NCBI RefSeq assembly: GCF_020379485.1
Contig: NC_063438.1
Location: 3,906,001 to 3,970,000 of the forward strand
Reading direction: 5' to 3'
Source of the DNA: Brassica napus
Taxonomy: Eukaryota > Streptophyta > Magnoliopsida > Brassicales > Brassicaceae
DNA: 64,000 nucleotides
Shown in pieces: positions 10,628-23,675 of this stretch. Made by a program: the position numbers and the translations under genes. Under the pieces are notes generated by a model. That model was not told the origin of the DNA, made no database searches, and worked only from the letters and a program-made list of their open reading frames with translations. Each line of letters starts with the position of its first letter. Position 1 is the first letter of the stretch.

Positions 10628-11440
10628 CTTGACCCAAACAAAACGAAACGTATAAAATTAGGATTCAAATTAATATGAACTGAAAAGCATCATTCGGAAG
10701 AGCTATGCTTAAAAATTACATCAAAGAGTTAAATAGTGTATGTATTTATCTTTTCTAATTATGGAATACTTGTCCTATTTAATGATCATTTAAAAAAAAA
10801 TTAAATAATTTAATTATATATTATATACTTCCTCCGTTCGTTTTTAGATGACATTTTATAGATTTTCACACAAATTTTGCCAAGTAACACAATACTTATT
10901 CTAACTTTTTTATATATTAATTAACTTTAGAACATTGTTATCACAGACCAACGTAAAACAATAAAATAAGTCATTTCGTGTTACTTTTTGCTTAGAATTT
11001 AGAGAACGACGAGTATATTGAAACAAAACAAATACTCTAAAACAAACAGAGGTAGTATTAATTTTGTATTGCTGAGAAATTCTATTGAAGTTGAGTTGGA
11101 AATGATTGATGTTGAAAAACAATCCTATGCAAAAAAAGTAGTCTAGTTTCAGCAATATATATCCCGCGTACATAAGAGAAAAAAAAACTATCCAAATATA
11201 TACTAATCAACGGTCCAAATATATCACATGTATACGATTAAGCAGGGATGGTTTGGGGCGAATCAGGCTTATTGCATGCATAATTTAAAGGCATTTGGAT
11301 GAATCACAAAACATTCAACTTACAATATACTTATGAGTCTGACTTACTTTACATAAAGAGGCAAATAATAATAAAACAACCATTCTACTAGTTTATGACA
11401 TGTTAGCAAAACTAAACTCTTTTACCAAAATATTGGTTAT
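10628..11440. other. AT-rich intergenic region, nothing recognised
   Basis: No gene or clear element. A TACTTCCTCCGTTCGTTTTTA phrase near 10827 resembles the start of Stowaway-like (Tc1/mariner) MITEs, but I could not find a matching second end. Confidence 0.45.
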
Positions 11441-11476
11441 AACAATTCGGATGCAAAACTAAACTCTTTTACCAAA

Positions 11477-12537
11477 CCTAGCCTTAAGGGCCGTGTCTCC
11501 ACCTCTGCAAGATTGGTGTAGTAATGTGGAGATTTTGGTTGAAGAAAACGTCTCCAGGCTGGTCTCTCTCCAACACTCAGCAGATCAAAGCTTTGAGGAC
11601 TGGCTTTTGATTGTTAAAGTATGGGTGGTGATTTGCTTCGTGGATGTTCAGCCCTTCCTCTTCACCTCCGGTGGTCTTTCAACCCGCTTCATCTACGAGA
11701 TCCGACGACATCGTGGGGTTGAGGCAAAGCTAAACCAGATCTGCCTTGCCGGTAGAGTCTACTGCTCCACCGTACTTGCTGCTCCCTGCTTCTCCACCGA
11801 CATTCATGTTGACCTCCTCCCCACCGGTAATGATAATACCACCACCGCCTCTACCTCACTTCGACGCAGTATACTTGTATCCATCTCCATTATGTGTGCC
11901 CTGCAACAACGATTCTCCCTTGTGCTCTGGACTACAACGACGAGTCCCACCGGACGTGGAGAGTTTGATTTATCATCGCTCTCTAGTGAGTAATCTGAGA
12001 ACGACTGGCGCGACATACCTCTCAGCAAAACCCTATATTGGAATTTTAAATCTAAATTCAGGCATTTCAGGCCTTCTGGTCACTGTTACAGAGTTTCTCA
12101 ACTCTTAACGGCCATGTTTTCCGACTTATTTGAGATTCACATAGTCTCGTCGGAAAGTTCAGTCGGTGTTAGTACCGATTTCGCTGGTCTAATGGGCTGC
12201 TCAGCCACATCCAGCTCCTCAACAGGTAGTTTTGCCGTCCAAACCTATCTGTTAGGTCTCTTCAACGTCGATTCAAACTATTTCTTGCTCACTGCTGTGA
12301 GCATTGTTTCAAGGGTACAAGTGAAGTCTTTTCAGAGGTTTCTTTACTTTGAGCAAGTCTCCCTTTGTAACATATCTATCCTTTGTGTTATTGTTCTACA
12401 TTTGTTGTTAGTCACACTCTCGAGTATACCTCCAGTTGTTATCTTCTTGATGTTGAACACTGTTCCAGTTGTAGTTCGTCTAAGCCGTAGGGCTTTTTAA
12501 TTTTAATATAACCAGTTTGTGACAAAAAAAAAAAAAA
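11477..12537 (+). mobile_element. Non-autonomous retroposon with 17-bp target duplication
   Basis: About 1.06 kb, ending in GTTTGTGAC plus an A run. A 17-bp direct repeat (11441-11457 and 12538-12554, the last partly overlapping the A tail) flanks it. The insert is much less AT-rich than its surroundings. Open frames at 11493-11993 and 12114-12500 give proteins I cannot assign, and no reverse transcriptase motif is visible. It is probably LINE-derived or an expressed RNA copied by LINE machinery. A 24-bp sequence from the left flank (11406-11429) is repeated at 11453-11476, at the 5' junction. Confidence 0.75.
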
Positions 12538-12659
12538 AACAATTCGGATGCAAATCTATCTTGGGTATTTGAGTTTGCTCAAACGGAAAAAAAAATCCTA
12601 AATACTAATTTTAACAATCCGTTAAAACTATCGACTGAATTCTAGACAAGTTATTTGTG

Positions 12660-15644
12660 TTATTGTAATAAACCAATCTCCAGATCATTGCTACCAACAT
12701 CATCACCATCTTCGACTTCAATATGGATGGTTTCTTCTTCCGAATGACTTCTGTCGGTGGCAGATGAGGTAAGTTCCTCCGCTCGCTTCACCTGGTGGGT
12801 CCAGTCCGTTCGAATCAACGTACAAAGCATCATAACCAAACATGTAATCTGCGCAGCCAAAAGTCCATACCATAGCCCACAAAACCCAACTTTAAACCCA
12901 AACGTGGTCGTGACTGCCACAGGCAAGCCCACGATGTAGAACGCGCAGAGGTTAACGCGTACTCCATCTTTAGGCCTCGCTGTGCCCGTCAACACCCCAC
13001 AAGCGGCCGTCTGTGGCGAGTTCCCGATCTCGCAAAGCCCCAAGATAGGAAGTGCCGATGAAATCAACCCGAGAATCTCTGGTTCGTCCGTGAACATCTT
13101 CCCCCAAACCGACCTAAGCGCGGTCACAAAAGCAGCAGCTGATAAACCATACGCTACCGCGAGTATCAAACCGATGACGGTCGTACATTGAGCTCTCGTG
13201 GGTTGCCCTCCACCAAGAGCGTGCCCTACACGGGTCGCAATAGCGCTGCTTATAGCGAACGGAACCACGTAGAGTATCCCCGTTGTCTGAATCAATATCC
13301 CCATGGCCGACACATTTGCTTTAGGGTTCCCGAGAAGCCCACAAAGGAAAAGCATGATCTCATACCACCAATACTCCAAACAAACCGAGATGGCGCTTGG
13401 TGCGGCTAGAGAAAGCAGCGGCCACCAGCCGCGGAAAAGCGACCGCAACGCAAGCCCTTGCCACGGTTTGATTAGAGAGTCCGAAAAGAACGTGTAAACG
13501 AGCAGTCCCACGTTGATGTTCATAGTGTTAAAAGCCATCGCGACCGCGACGCCTTTAACGCCTAAACGCATACGCATGACGAAGACGTAACTAAATAGAG
13601 GATGGAGAAGAATGGATACGATGGCAGATATCGTCAACGGTGACGTCAAGCCTTGCGTTCTTAGGAACGTTCGGAGCGGGTGGAGCATGGCTTGAGCCAG
13701 GAGCTCAGGGATGAAGAAGACCATGTAAGTTTTGGATACTTTCGTTATATCCGGGTCCTGGCCCAACATGAGGAAAATGGGCTCGACGTTGAGCCATGCA
13801 ACGGCGATTGGTATAGAAACGACGATTAGGAGACATAACATTTTCTGAAACGTGTGGCTAAGTACGGTCCAGCGTTTGGCTCCAAAGGCTTGACCGCAGA
13901 TTGGGTCCATACCAACGGAAAGACCTTTTAGTACGGAGACTCCTGTGATGTTACCAAAGCCCATGGCGAGTGCACCGCCAGCGAGCTCGACTTCTCCGAG
14001 GTGACTCAGGAACCACATTGAGATTATTGATCTCGAGAAGATGAGGAGTGACGTCATAACGATCGGGCATGCTATTTTTGTGAGCGACGCCACCTCCTCT
14101 CCCACCTGCATTGAAAATCATTAGTTGTGTTATTTTCGTTAGTTTTTTTTTTCAATTAGTGACCACTTTTATTATTTTACTGTTCTAGGCTTATAGCAAA
14201 GACACATGCGATATAAGTAAGTACATTGACAGTTAGACATAGAAAATAGGAATTTTGTTTGTGTATCTGTGTATAACGTTATGATGTTTCATACACATTA
14301 TATTTATACACACACTTTAGTACTTGTTATCTATACAAAGCTAAACAAGTGTTGAACAAAAAAGAATATACATATTTATTTTATAAATTAACAAAATGTA
14401 TAGAAATAATATTTGAATAATTTTCTACATTTAAAGTAAATAATATAAGTTTTATAAAAATAGAGTCTTGAAGAACAATTTGCTGTGATAAAACAGAAAA
14501 ATATTGCATATAATACGAAATAATATTTATTATTAAAAATAAAGAGCAATTTGGAAGCACGAGGAAGATGGCCGCATCACATGGCCACTGGGACTGGAAT
14601 GAGAAAGTTAAAAAAGAAGAAAAAAGGTTTAAATTCTATAACTTTTAGAACTGAATAATCAAACTCACAGGTGACAGAAAAGCGAATGACTAACTGTACC
14701 AACATTCTAGGATCTCTTAAAATGAAAATCATCATGCATGGGTTCTATAAAGCCTACATTAGCATCTTTCATTTCATGGACTTCACTAGACATACCAATA
14801 CTGTAGCATAAAATCGTCTTGGGAAAGTATATGTAACGAACAGGACTGAGTTTTTTAAATAAAAAGGATAAAGGATTTCAAGAAACTAAACAAAAGAAAG
14901 TAACTAGATTATTTTATAATTGAACTAATATAAGATAAATAAAGTACTTTGTACTAACTAAAGGAACTAATACAAAAACATTTGAGATATGGAAAACTTT
15001 CCTTAAGTACAACTCCAAAAAAAAAACATTATCTCAGTCGATGACCCTGCGGATACATATCATGCTAGTGACACTTTATGCATACATATGAATATCAATA
15101 TATACACAATCAAACATCAGATATACATAGACAATAATTACATATAATGTATTTGTTAATTAAGGAAAATATTGAGTTTCCTTCAAACTGATTGTTCTAA
15201 ACGAGATGCAATACTTTCCATACAAATGCTAGTATAAAACAGTCAAAAGCAGCATTCAATCCAGTCTAATATAAAGTTCCAAGAATTCCATATTATTTAC
15301 ACCCCCAAAATACTGTAAAAGTGACTGAAAATAATATAATCCACCAAATCAACTAGTTGGGTTGTTAAACATCGGAACAGTATAATCTTGAATATATATG
15401 AATTTCCCATAATATGTGAATATGATCCTAAATAATGAAAACTATGTGCATAGCAAAAACACACGAGAACATATGAAATCAAATAGTAATCTGAAAGAGG
15501 AAAAAGGAAAATGAAACAAACCTCATTGAAAGGGATGCGACGGAGACCAGCGGAGAATTTGGCTTTGCCGCTTGTTTCTTCCTTGACGGACGTTGAAACG
15601 TCGCATTCTACGTTTATAATCTCTCCAGATCCACTGCTATTCAT
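12660..15644 (-). CDS. DTX53: MATE efflux transporter (DTX53-like)
   Basis: Two exons, 15644-15522 (41 codons) and 14105-12660, joined in phase 0 across a 1416-bp GT-AG intron, give 522 aa, normal for plant DTX proteins. The first in-frame ATG that gives a typical N-terminus (MNSSGSGE) was chosen; in-frame ATGs further upstream are probably 5' UTR. The N-terminal 45 residues are polar; exon 2 then encodes about twelve hydrophobic segments in two similar halves, with the MATE signatures IFSRSIISMWFLSHLG, KGLSVGMDPICGQAFGA and GTARPKDGVRVN. The C-terminal 50 residues are acidic. MATE proteins export small organic compounds by H+ or Na+ antiport across plasma, vacuolar or Golgi membranes. The closest Arabidopsis match, by sequence class and gene order, is At2g38510. 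The substrate cannot be told from sequence. Confidence 0.92.
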
Positions 15645-17959
15645 GTTGGATCTGCACATGCTCATATATATAAATATTTCCGTATGAAATATATATATAT
15701 TATCACACTTCACTTAGTAACAAAAATAAATATTGGTAACTACGAAAAAAAGACTGCCATAGAAGCTCGGAACGAGTGTCTGTGTTTCTGTAGGTGTGTG
15801 TGAGTGAGTGTGATATAGAAGAATAATGTTGAAGTTCCTGCCTCTCGTATTTATGTACGCTTACATTAGTCCACCATCATTAATCTCTGTTATTTTACAA
15901 TTTTACAGAGATTAATTATGCATAGGAGTATAGGGGTATTTTTTTTACTTTCTTGCTGGAACGGTGGAACCTGTTCCCTTTCGTGTAATTATGTAGACAA
16001 AATACTTCCACATAGTTATCTACTTATCTCAGACTTGACCAATTAACTAAAGTCTTTCTTTAAACTTTATTTTCCACTTTTAGAAAGGGTTGACACTTGT
16101 AGTAAAAGATCAAATATATTATGAGTTCACCTTGGGGTTTTCTGAGCATAAAATATTTCCCAACTCGTGTTTCTATAATTATATTCGTCTCTTCAAGATT
16201 AATGTTTGAATATTTCTTACTATATATGACTTCGTACAAATGCAATTGTATATAATTTACTTCCTAATCTAGTACTTAAGACTAAACTTTATTATATTTA
16301 CATATATATATATATATAAAACAAATAAATGCTTATAAATTTGAATTCCTTATTATATATTAGAACTAAAAATAAAATAATTAATATGAAATATTTGTAT
16401 ACTAAATATTATTATAAAATAAAGCATTATATTTGGGGTTCCCCACTCCAATGTATAGTGTAGATTAATTTCTTCCTTTAGTTATTTTTCTATTGAATTT
16501 GTGCTAGTAGTGAAACATCGAAGAGTAATGTTGGAACCAAAATTTGTCTTGTGTTCTGTGTGAAAATTTTGGTTTTAAATTGGAATAAAAAATAAACATC
16601 ATTTATGTAAAACAAAAGTAAGTTAAAACGTTAACTGAAGTAAGAAATCAGCCGACTTGCTCAACTAAAAAAGATTATGACCATTGTGTTAGACATTTTC
16701 AGTTTGAGTGACCGCTGGTACGAAACTAATATTACATGTTGTGGTTTTGGCTCTGAGGAATTCGGCTCCAACTTCATGATAATTCCAAAAAAAAAAAAAG
16801 GAAATCAGCAGACTTTTATAAAAGAAAAAATGTATAAAACGTCAGTATAATTAAAGAGCCATGTCCCATGACCGAGTCATACAAGCATTTTTTCTTCATT
16901 TGCCCTATAATTTAAAATAATTGGCCTGCTTTTTAATATAGAAGTTTTTTGGTAAATTACTTGTAAAATGGGAACTAGGTTCTCTGACAATAATATGTAG
17001 AAAGATGTCTGGAATGAAGTACTAATAATCTAATATAATGTGTTTGGATCTAACAAGTACCCAATAATTTTGTTGATAATATGGTTTTATATAATTTAGT
17101 GAATTATTTGGAAGACATAGGATGTTTGATTTGGACAATCAAGAGAAAGACAACGAAGCAGTTATCCCCAATATTTTTATGAAAATTTTTGAACATATTT
17201 TTTTCAATTATCCCCTATATTATTTATCCCAAAAGGTAACTATCCCCTATATATATAACTAAAAAGCTCTAATGCCCTCAGATGAGAATGCCATTCATGA
17301 TAAAAGTGGAGAAGTAAAAAGGTTTAGGAACTCTAAGTATATTATCTTTAGGGAATAGGAACTCTAAGTATATTATCTTTAGGGAAACCTCGTTAAAATT
17401 GAATTGAATTGTTATTATCTGTGGCTGCACCTATTTTTTTCAATGAATGGATAAAAATTCGCAGCAATTGCAAGAACTAGTTACCCAGAATATTGAAGAC
17501 TTTTTTGGTTATCTGATTGATTATAAAAATATTAGCTACTTCACCAACTTTCCCAAGTGATTATAAAAATATTAGCTACTTTACATGTTTGAAGTTTATT
17601 TTTCCTTTTCTCCCAACTATAAATAGTGAAAAAACCTTGCCTGATTCTATGCATAGGTAAATGAGAAGATGTGATTGATATACATGGTAAATCTGATGAT
17701 TGTTGAGCTTGAGGCTTTAATGCAGCTAATGTACTTGTTGGCATTTTGGAGTGCCTCACGGCTAACAAGAGTTCGACTGATTGCATTGGATATTTCGTAA
17801 TTTCACCATTCGAAAACATTTGATGAGTTTGTCTCTCGGTAAAACTGATTTTCATTAGGGACTTGGAGCCTTTTAGCTTAATTATTGCTTTACATATCAA
17901 ACAAGACCAACAAGAACAAGAGTTAGAAAACTGATCATGTTAAATAGAAGTTTGGCTAA

Positions 17960-18010
17960 ATCACGAGAATTGGTTTTTTTTTTTTGTGAACTTTATCACG
18001 AGAATTAGTT
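17960..18010. repeat. Poly(T) micro-insertion with 16-bp direct repeats
   Basis: Direct repeats 17960-17975 and 17995-18010 (ATCACGAGAATTGGTT and ATCACGAGAATTAGTT, one mismatch) bracket 19 bp made of a T run and GTGAACTTT. Read on the minus strand the insert is AAAGTTCAC plus poly(A). It is interpreted as an extremely 5'-truncated retroposon. Confidence 0.65.
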
Positions 18011-18059
18011 GTTAGAATATTAGATGTATAGATTCTCCCATAATCCATAAAAACAATAA

Positions 18060-18115
<56 letters not shown>
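18060..18115. repeat. Compound (AC)n(AT)n microsatellite
   Basis: About 15 CA dinucleotides run directly into about 13 TA dinucleotides. A likely length-polymorphic marker. Confidence 0.95.
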
Positions 18116-19762
18116 TATCATCAGATAGTATCTTACATTTTCCATCAGATTCCATTTTAGCTCCAACTATGACGGTCAACTGATTTATCTATGTAGAACT
18201 CTTACCATTTTTGCTGTCCAAATCTATTTTATGACTTTAGACTAATTCTCTTCACATCCCCCTATTATTAGGTTTAATTATTGCCTCTTATGATAAATTA
18301 TTCATTCTAATGCGAGATAGCTGTTAATTTGTGGGAATAAATGGCTAATTACTAATACTATAATCAATTTTTTTTTTTATAAATTGTAAACTCTATAACC
18401 TTTTTCTTTAGAAAACTCAATCTAATGGCTAACTATTAACACAAAAAATGTCCAACTAAACATCTCTGGCCTCTATCTCTAGGCTAGTGTTTTTGCATAT
18501 TTTAGTAGGCATGATACAAAAATTATATTTTTTTTCTTTTTCTGATATATCCATTGGCTGATACGGTCAGTCTCGAGGAAACACATTTAGTGCTGTAAAA
18601 CGATCTGGTTATCACATTGTATGATTCCAGTTTAGAATATCTTTTTATTAATATCAAAAGATTAATTGATCGTCTTACATCTTACCATGTTAATTACTTG
18701 GACCGAAACCCAATCATATACTGGTCAGATAATTTAGTTCTAATAAAATTTAAAATCATGACTAATGTTGATACACATTAAGCCCTCAAAATTACTATTA
18801 GGCTACCGCAACTTTTAGTTTAAAAAAATCATGTTCTTTACTAGAAAATATCCAACCTCACGTTGTGTACTGAGCTATTTTGTCCATGCGTTTTTAATAG
18901 TTAATGGTTTTCTTTTCCTTGTTAATTGAGCGTCATTCCTTATTCATGTTATTTAGTTCAGTGGTGTATTTTAATTTTTTTTCATTTCCCAAGTTATTTT
19001 GTATGACATTTCCTACTTCCACGGGTTGCGCAAGGATATGGAGATAAGGTTTCATGTAGGTTTTGACAAGGGTACATTAGTTTTTTTCGGTAAAATGTTA
19101 AATTTACGTTAGTTTTTCTTTGCATATATGCATACGCGTTTAAAAATAATGCAGTTTTACATTGAGTATTCTTGTACCAGCATTTATTTGGTCTCTTTCA
19201 CAAAAATATTTGTATTTATTAAATTTTCTTAAAATAGTTATCGTTATAAAAAAGTATATATGCATGTATAACTGATGTACCCTTAACATTATCTATCAAT
19301 TTATTAAAACAAGGATCGAGTTCAAATATTTGATCTTTTGTATCATTTCGCCAAACGTTACATAAGGATGAACATATTTATCATTACATCGTCGAAAGAG
19401 ATCAAGGGCTTCTAGTTGCAATTTGCGTTTTGTTAATATAAATGTCCACAAATAATGCAAATGATTCTGGAAAACAAAGTCAATGATATTGTCATCTTAA
19501 AGACATTTTAGCTGCAATTCTCTAACATAAAAATAAATTTCTTCGATAAAGTGAAGAATTTTGAACTACAAAATCATTAGGGGAGGTTGTGTTTTGTCTA
19601 CTCGGACCCATACAAATGAGCTTATAAGCTATTTGATACTTTCATTACATCTTCTTTGATAGCGACAGCTTTGATGTCATGAAAACTTGTTCCATGTCTC
19701 CCTATTGCGACACCTACCTACAAGTATATAGGTTGTAATAAACAACTCTTTTCAATGTATTA

Positions 19763-20033
19763 GAGCACCCCCATTAATGAAATTATGGGGGGTTTACACA
19801 CATTCCAAAAAAAAAAAATATTAAAATAAGGAATAGTGATGAACCTGTCTCTCTTCACCCCTTCTCACTGAACCTGGTTCATCACTGTAACGCGGGTCCC
19901 ATGGCACGTGGCGGCCCGCGACTGGTCCGAAAAAATAATTTTTTTTTTTTAAAACAAAAATCAACCCAAAAAAAAAAAAATAAAAAAAATGCTTTGTGAA
20001 CCCCTTTCATGGGGTTCACTAATGGGGATGCTC
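19763..20033. mobile_element. Harbinger-type MITE with TTA target duplication
   Basis: 271 bp. The ends are GAGCACCCCCATTA and its near inverse complement TAATGGGGATGCTC, flanked by TTA on both sides (19760-19762 and 20034-20036), the standard PIF/Harbinger target. The GC-rich core with CACGTG (19905-19910) is the reverse complement of the core of the MITE at 10336. Its right-terminal 30 bp closely resemble the right end of the autonomous element at 10096. No ORF. Confidence 0.9.
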
Positions 20034-20062
20034 TTAGGTTTATTAAAAATCATCCTTCAAAT

Positions 20063-20109
20063 AGTTCTGCCTCCATAGTTTCAAAAAAAAAAAAAAAAGT
20101 TCTGCCTCC
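20063..20109. repeat. Poly(A) micro-insertion with 12-bp direct repeats
   Basis: AGTTCTGCCTCC at 20063-20074 and again at 20098-20109 flanks ATAGTTTC plus an A run (20075-20097, 23 bp). It fits the same mini-retroposition pattern as the other sites. Confidence 0.65.
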
Positions 20110-21828
20110 TATTCGTTTTGATATAGTTAAACCTGTCATCTTATTGCCCCTGGGGCAAATTATAAAGAGTAATCGAATGGGACCATAAGCTAAGCTTACT
20201 AACGTACGGAATGGAAGATGCTATGACTAACCAATTAGTGTATAATCACATGCATGCCCTTCAACTTCAATTATGCACACGCACCACACTTGCCAACTTT
20301 TCTTCTTCTTTTTTTCGCAACAATGTAAAATTTACACTTTGGTCCACTTATCCTAAACTCTTAAAAAACGAAAGTTAGTTGGTACAGATTTTATATTTTA
20401 ATTACTCCACAAAAACAAAATATAATGGAACTATGAGACAGCCAATAGATATAATTATATACACTCGTAATAACGGCCCTTCGATTAGCTTGGGGTTATT
20501 ATCAACTAACTTGAGAGTGTTTGTTTCTGTTAGATTTGATCGTTCATGTCAACGTCGGGTTGATGAACTATTATATTGTTCTTTCCATATTTTTCTTGGT
20601 TGGTAAATCGTAGTTTAGAGGGCTTAATTGTCTATATTACTAAAGGGGGAAATCATGAGAGTGTTTAAATGTTTTTATAAAATCTCATGTTTTTACATTA
20701 ATTTTAAGATTACTCTTCCTCTTATTTTATTAGATCTTTCGGAATAGCACACTTTAAGTTTCTGTACCAAACTAGCAAGTAGCATCACTGATAAATTTCA
20801 AATAATTGTACAAACTCAATATTTAAAAGAGTCAACACTCTTTCCTTATGACAGAAATCTAAACTTTTAAATTAAAAATAGGAACTCAAACATAGTTTTG
20901 TAATTTATTTAGGATAAATGAGTATTGTTGCATTAAAATTTGAGCTCTTTTAGAATTTTAAATGAAATGTGATAAATTTAAAACAAAAACTTAAACGTAT
21001 GCTATTTTAAGGTATTTTATTTTAATAAAAAATGATTTTTCATAATGTTACTGAGTCGATTGACCGGGTCACAGTCCAACAGAATTTGTGATACCCTCTT
21101 AATATAAGTCAAAAGCTCAAAAAAAAAACAAAACTATCCTCTGAAAATTTTAATCAGTTGACTCTATCATGAATTTGTATCTAAGTTTTTTTTTCAGTTT
21201 CCAACTTTGAATCTAAGTTTATATACAGAGATTTTGCATATGCTTTAAGCAAATGCCACCTTGTCCAACAAATATGTTATTCATCTACCAAATTAAATGT
21301 CTCAGCTTTTAGTAGTTCTTTTTCAAAAATATCATTTACCTCCAATGCTTTTAGATCTCTTCATAACTCAAAAAGCCCAAAAAACCGAACTCTCCTCTAA
21401 AACTGTTCAATTCGAAAAGCCTTTGTGGTTTTGTCTCTTTGTAATGTTTTAAAAGTTATATCCATCTTGTTCTAGAGATTAATTCGCAACCCACATTATA
21501 CCGGCTCAAACAATTAATGCAGCCCACATCATAGCCCAAGTCCAAGCTGGATATATCTTCAACTCTCAAAGCTCTCCCATCTGATATAATTCAAATCTCT
21601 TCACAGCTAAAATGAAGTTAGAGAACCATACGATCATCATTAAATTCAACATATCATAATAATTAAAAAAAGATAATGGACCCTCACTTTCTTTAGAAAA
21701 TCGAAGACAAAAATAATTAAAGAAACACACGATGAATATGACTCTCTAACAATCAAACAACTCTTTGCCATTTTTTTTCCTTTGGAGCCGAGTTTTATTA
21801 TTGAAACCGTCCCTTCTCTTCTCTTCCA
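20110..21828. other. Intergenic; upstream region of the 2OG oxygenase gene
   Basis: No gene seen. The 75-codon frame at 20379-20606 has no protein-family features. The last few hundred bases presumably contain the promoter and 5' UTR of the oxygenase gene. Confidence 0.5.
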
Positions 21829-23052
21829 ATGGCTCTGATGCGAACCAGGAGCCAGTTGAACGTTTCCTCACCACCACCTCTTCCTTCTCCGATCCCTAGA
21901 GCCAGAGGATCTCGTTCTGCCGCGAACGAGATCCTCACCGAGATCATAGAGAAATCGATCCAGGTTCCTGAGCTAACGCTCCCTGAATCACATTCCGGAG
22001 GTGAATCTTGCGGCGCACGTCACCTGATCCCTGCGGAGATTGATTTTCGGTTATTAACGTCCAGGAGAGAAGGATCCGTGGATCGTCTGGTAAGATCCGC
22101 GAGGGAGTTTGGAGCGTTTCGCGTGAGCTATCATGGGATATCGAGCGAGGAGATGAGGTCTCTCGTGAGAGAGTCGGGTCGGGTTTTCGGAGTTTTGGAG
22201 GGAAGAGACACGGGTTTTCGGAGAAGTGTTGTCGGAAACAGAGACGAGATCGTTTGGGTTCGGTCGTGGAAGGAACGTATGGAATGGGCGCGCGAGTATA
22301 TCGGACCGGAACGATACCGCTGCTTCAGGTATTGGGCCGTTAATGGGCCGTTATTAGGCTTTGTTTAGCAAACCTATATGAATCTTTGTTGAACTTATGT
22401 TGCAGCCAAGAAATGGAGAATGTAGCTGATAAGCTTGAAGGAGTAGCGAGGAAGCTAGGGCAAATAATGGTGGAGAACTCAAGGAGACAGACTGATAAGA
22501 GGATACAAATAGGAGAATCTGTTCTAAGTGTTTACAGGTACAATCATGAAAACGTTACAGAGCAAAGCCCTCCTTTGCCTAAAGAGACGACCGAAGAAAT
22601 GCTTCATTACACACTCAGCCTTCACCTTCCCGCTAAGAACTGCGAGTTCCGTGTCGATTCAGGGAAAGGCGGCGGTCCACTTTCTTTCCATGCTGATCCT
22701 GATACTATTCTTGTCACTTTTGGTCGTCAGCTTGAGGTATGTTATATGAACACTTTTATACATATGTTGCATGAATTAAAATATTGTTATATGATGTAAT
22801 CTTGTGATAAATTAGGAATGGAGTTTAGGAGAGTTCAAATGTCGTCAAGGAGAAATCATTTATCATCCAGATGTGTATGGCTCGCGCACTTCCTTTTCCG
22901 TAGAGCTCAAGTGCATGTCTCTTTTCTTATCGCATGCTTCTACTGCAACCACTTGCAAAACGTTCTCTTTAACCCATCAAATTTTCACTTCGTTACTCCT
23001 GCTCTTTTTCTTCCAGTTCTTTTGGAGTTATGTATCCCATACGGCCACTTAG
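21829..23052 (+). CDS. 2-oxoglutarate/Fe(II)-dependent oxygenase superfamily protein
   Basis: Three exons, 21829-22328, 22406-22736 and 22816-23052, give 355 aa with all phases closing. The N-terminus (1-60) is Ser/Pro-rich. Residues about 62-145 match the N-terminal DIOX_N part (IDFRLL, AREFGAFRVSYHG). The jelly-roll core is at about 245-312: an HxD motif in LSFHADPDT, a later His in GEIIYHPD and an RxS motif in GSRTSFS. Only about 30 residues separate the HxD from the second His, against about 50 in typical plant members, so the core is shortened and metal binding may differ. The last 30 residues contain a strongly hydrophobic stretch (IFTSLLLLFFFQFFWSYV), possibly a C-terminal membrane anchor. 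Gene order suggests orthology to At2g38500. The substrate is unknown. Confidence 0.85.
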
Positions 23053-23675
23053 AATTTCCAAATATATATTTATATACACTTGTTTTTTATGGGCGACATG
23101 CGTTTGATTGTTTATGGACTGGTATAAAGTGTGTATTAGGTTGAACCTTCGGTTGTACTTATATATGTAACACAAGTCAGCAAAAGAAACCAACACGAAA
23201 AGTTGTGTGCGCCTTTTATTAAATGCCAATATATAATTGTGTCTTTCTTTTTTTGCTTGAACTCAAAATTATCGACGTTTGAAACGCAAAATATTTGTTT
23301 TAAGCAATCTGCAATGCAGTTTTGTCCTTGTTAGTGTTCTTGATGGGTTTTAGGATTAAAATATGACATACATGACAAAAGACTTCGTAATTGAGTATGT
23401 AAAAATCGCAATACAAGATTTGGTTTCTTCTAATTTTTTAATCAATAATCCATTTTCGTTTTTCTTTTCTGAAACGTCCTATATTTGGAACTTCGCTTCC
23501 TCAAAATTTTAATATTTTTGAGGAAATCAAAAACTATGACGATGTACGTTTGGCGGAGAAGAACTTCCTAGACTGAGACTGACGGTGGTCGGTGGATATG
23601 GTTGACGAAGGCATACGTACTTAGATCATCACCATGTTAAAAATCCCATCACTTTTTTATCGTGAGAACATACAC

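Larger units (their letters stand above)
15645..19759. other. Long gene-poor region with microsatellites and small duplications
   Basis: No credible gene in about 4.1 kb. It probably includes the MATE promoter at its left end. Visible structures are a 30-bp tandem duplication at about 17328-17386 (ending CTTTAGGGAA), a repeated 23-bp phrase TGATTATAAAAATATTAGCT at about 17518 and 17559, a micro-insertion at 17960-18010 and a CA/TA microsatellite at 18060-18115. A 119-codon minus-strand frame at 17541-17900 has no recognisable features. Confidence 0.55.

Noticed and set aside
10827..10930. Stowaway-like CTCCGTTCGTTTTTA motif
   Set aside because: Suggestive of a mariner-type MITE end, but no opposite end or TA duplication was found.
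11493..11993. 166-codon frame in the retroposon
   Set aside because: No reverse transcriptase, endonuclease or RNA-binding motif; treated as part of a non-coding or decayed retroposon.
17541..17900. 119-codon open frame on the minus strand
   Set aside because: No domain, signal, splice context or homology I can name; AT-rich DNA of this size often has such frames. Not called as a gene.
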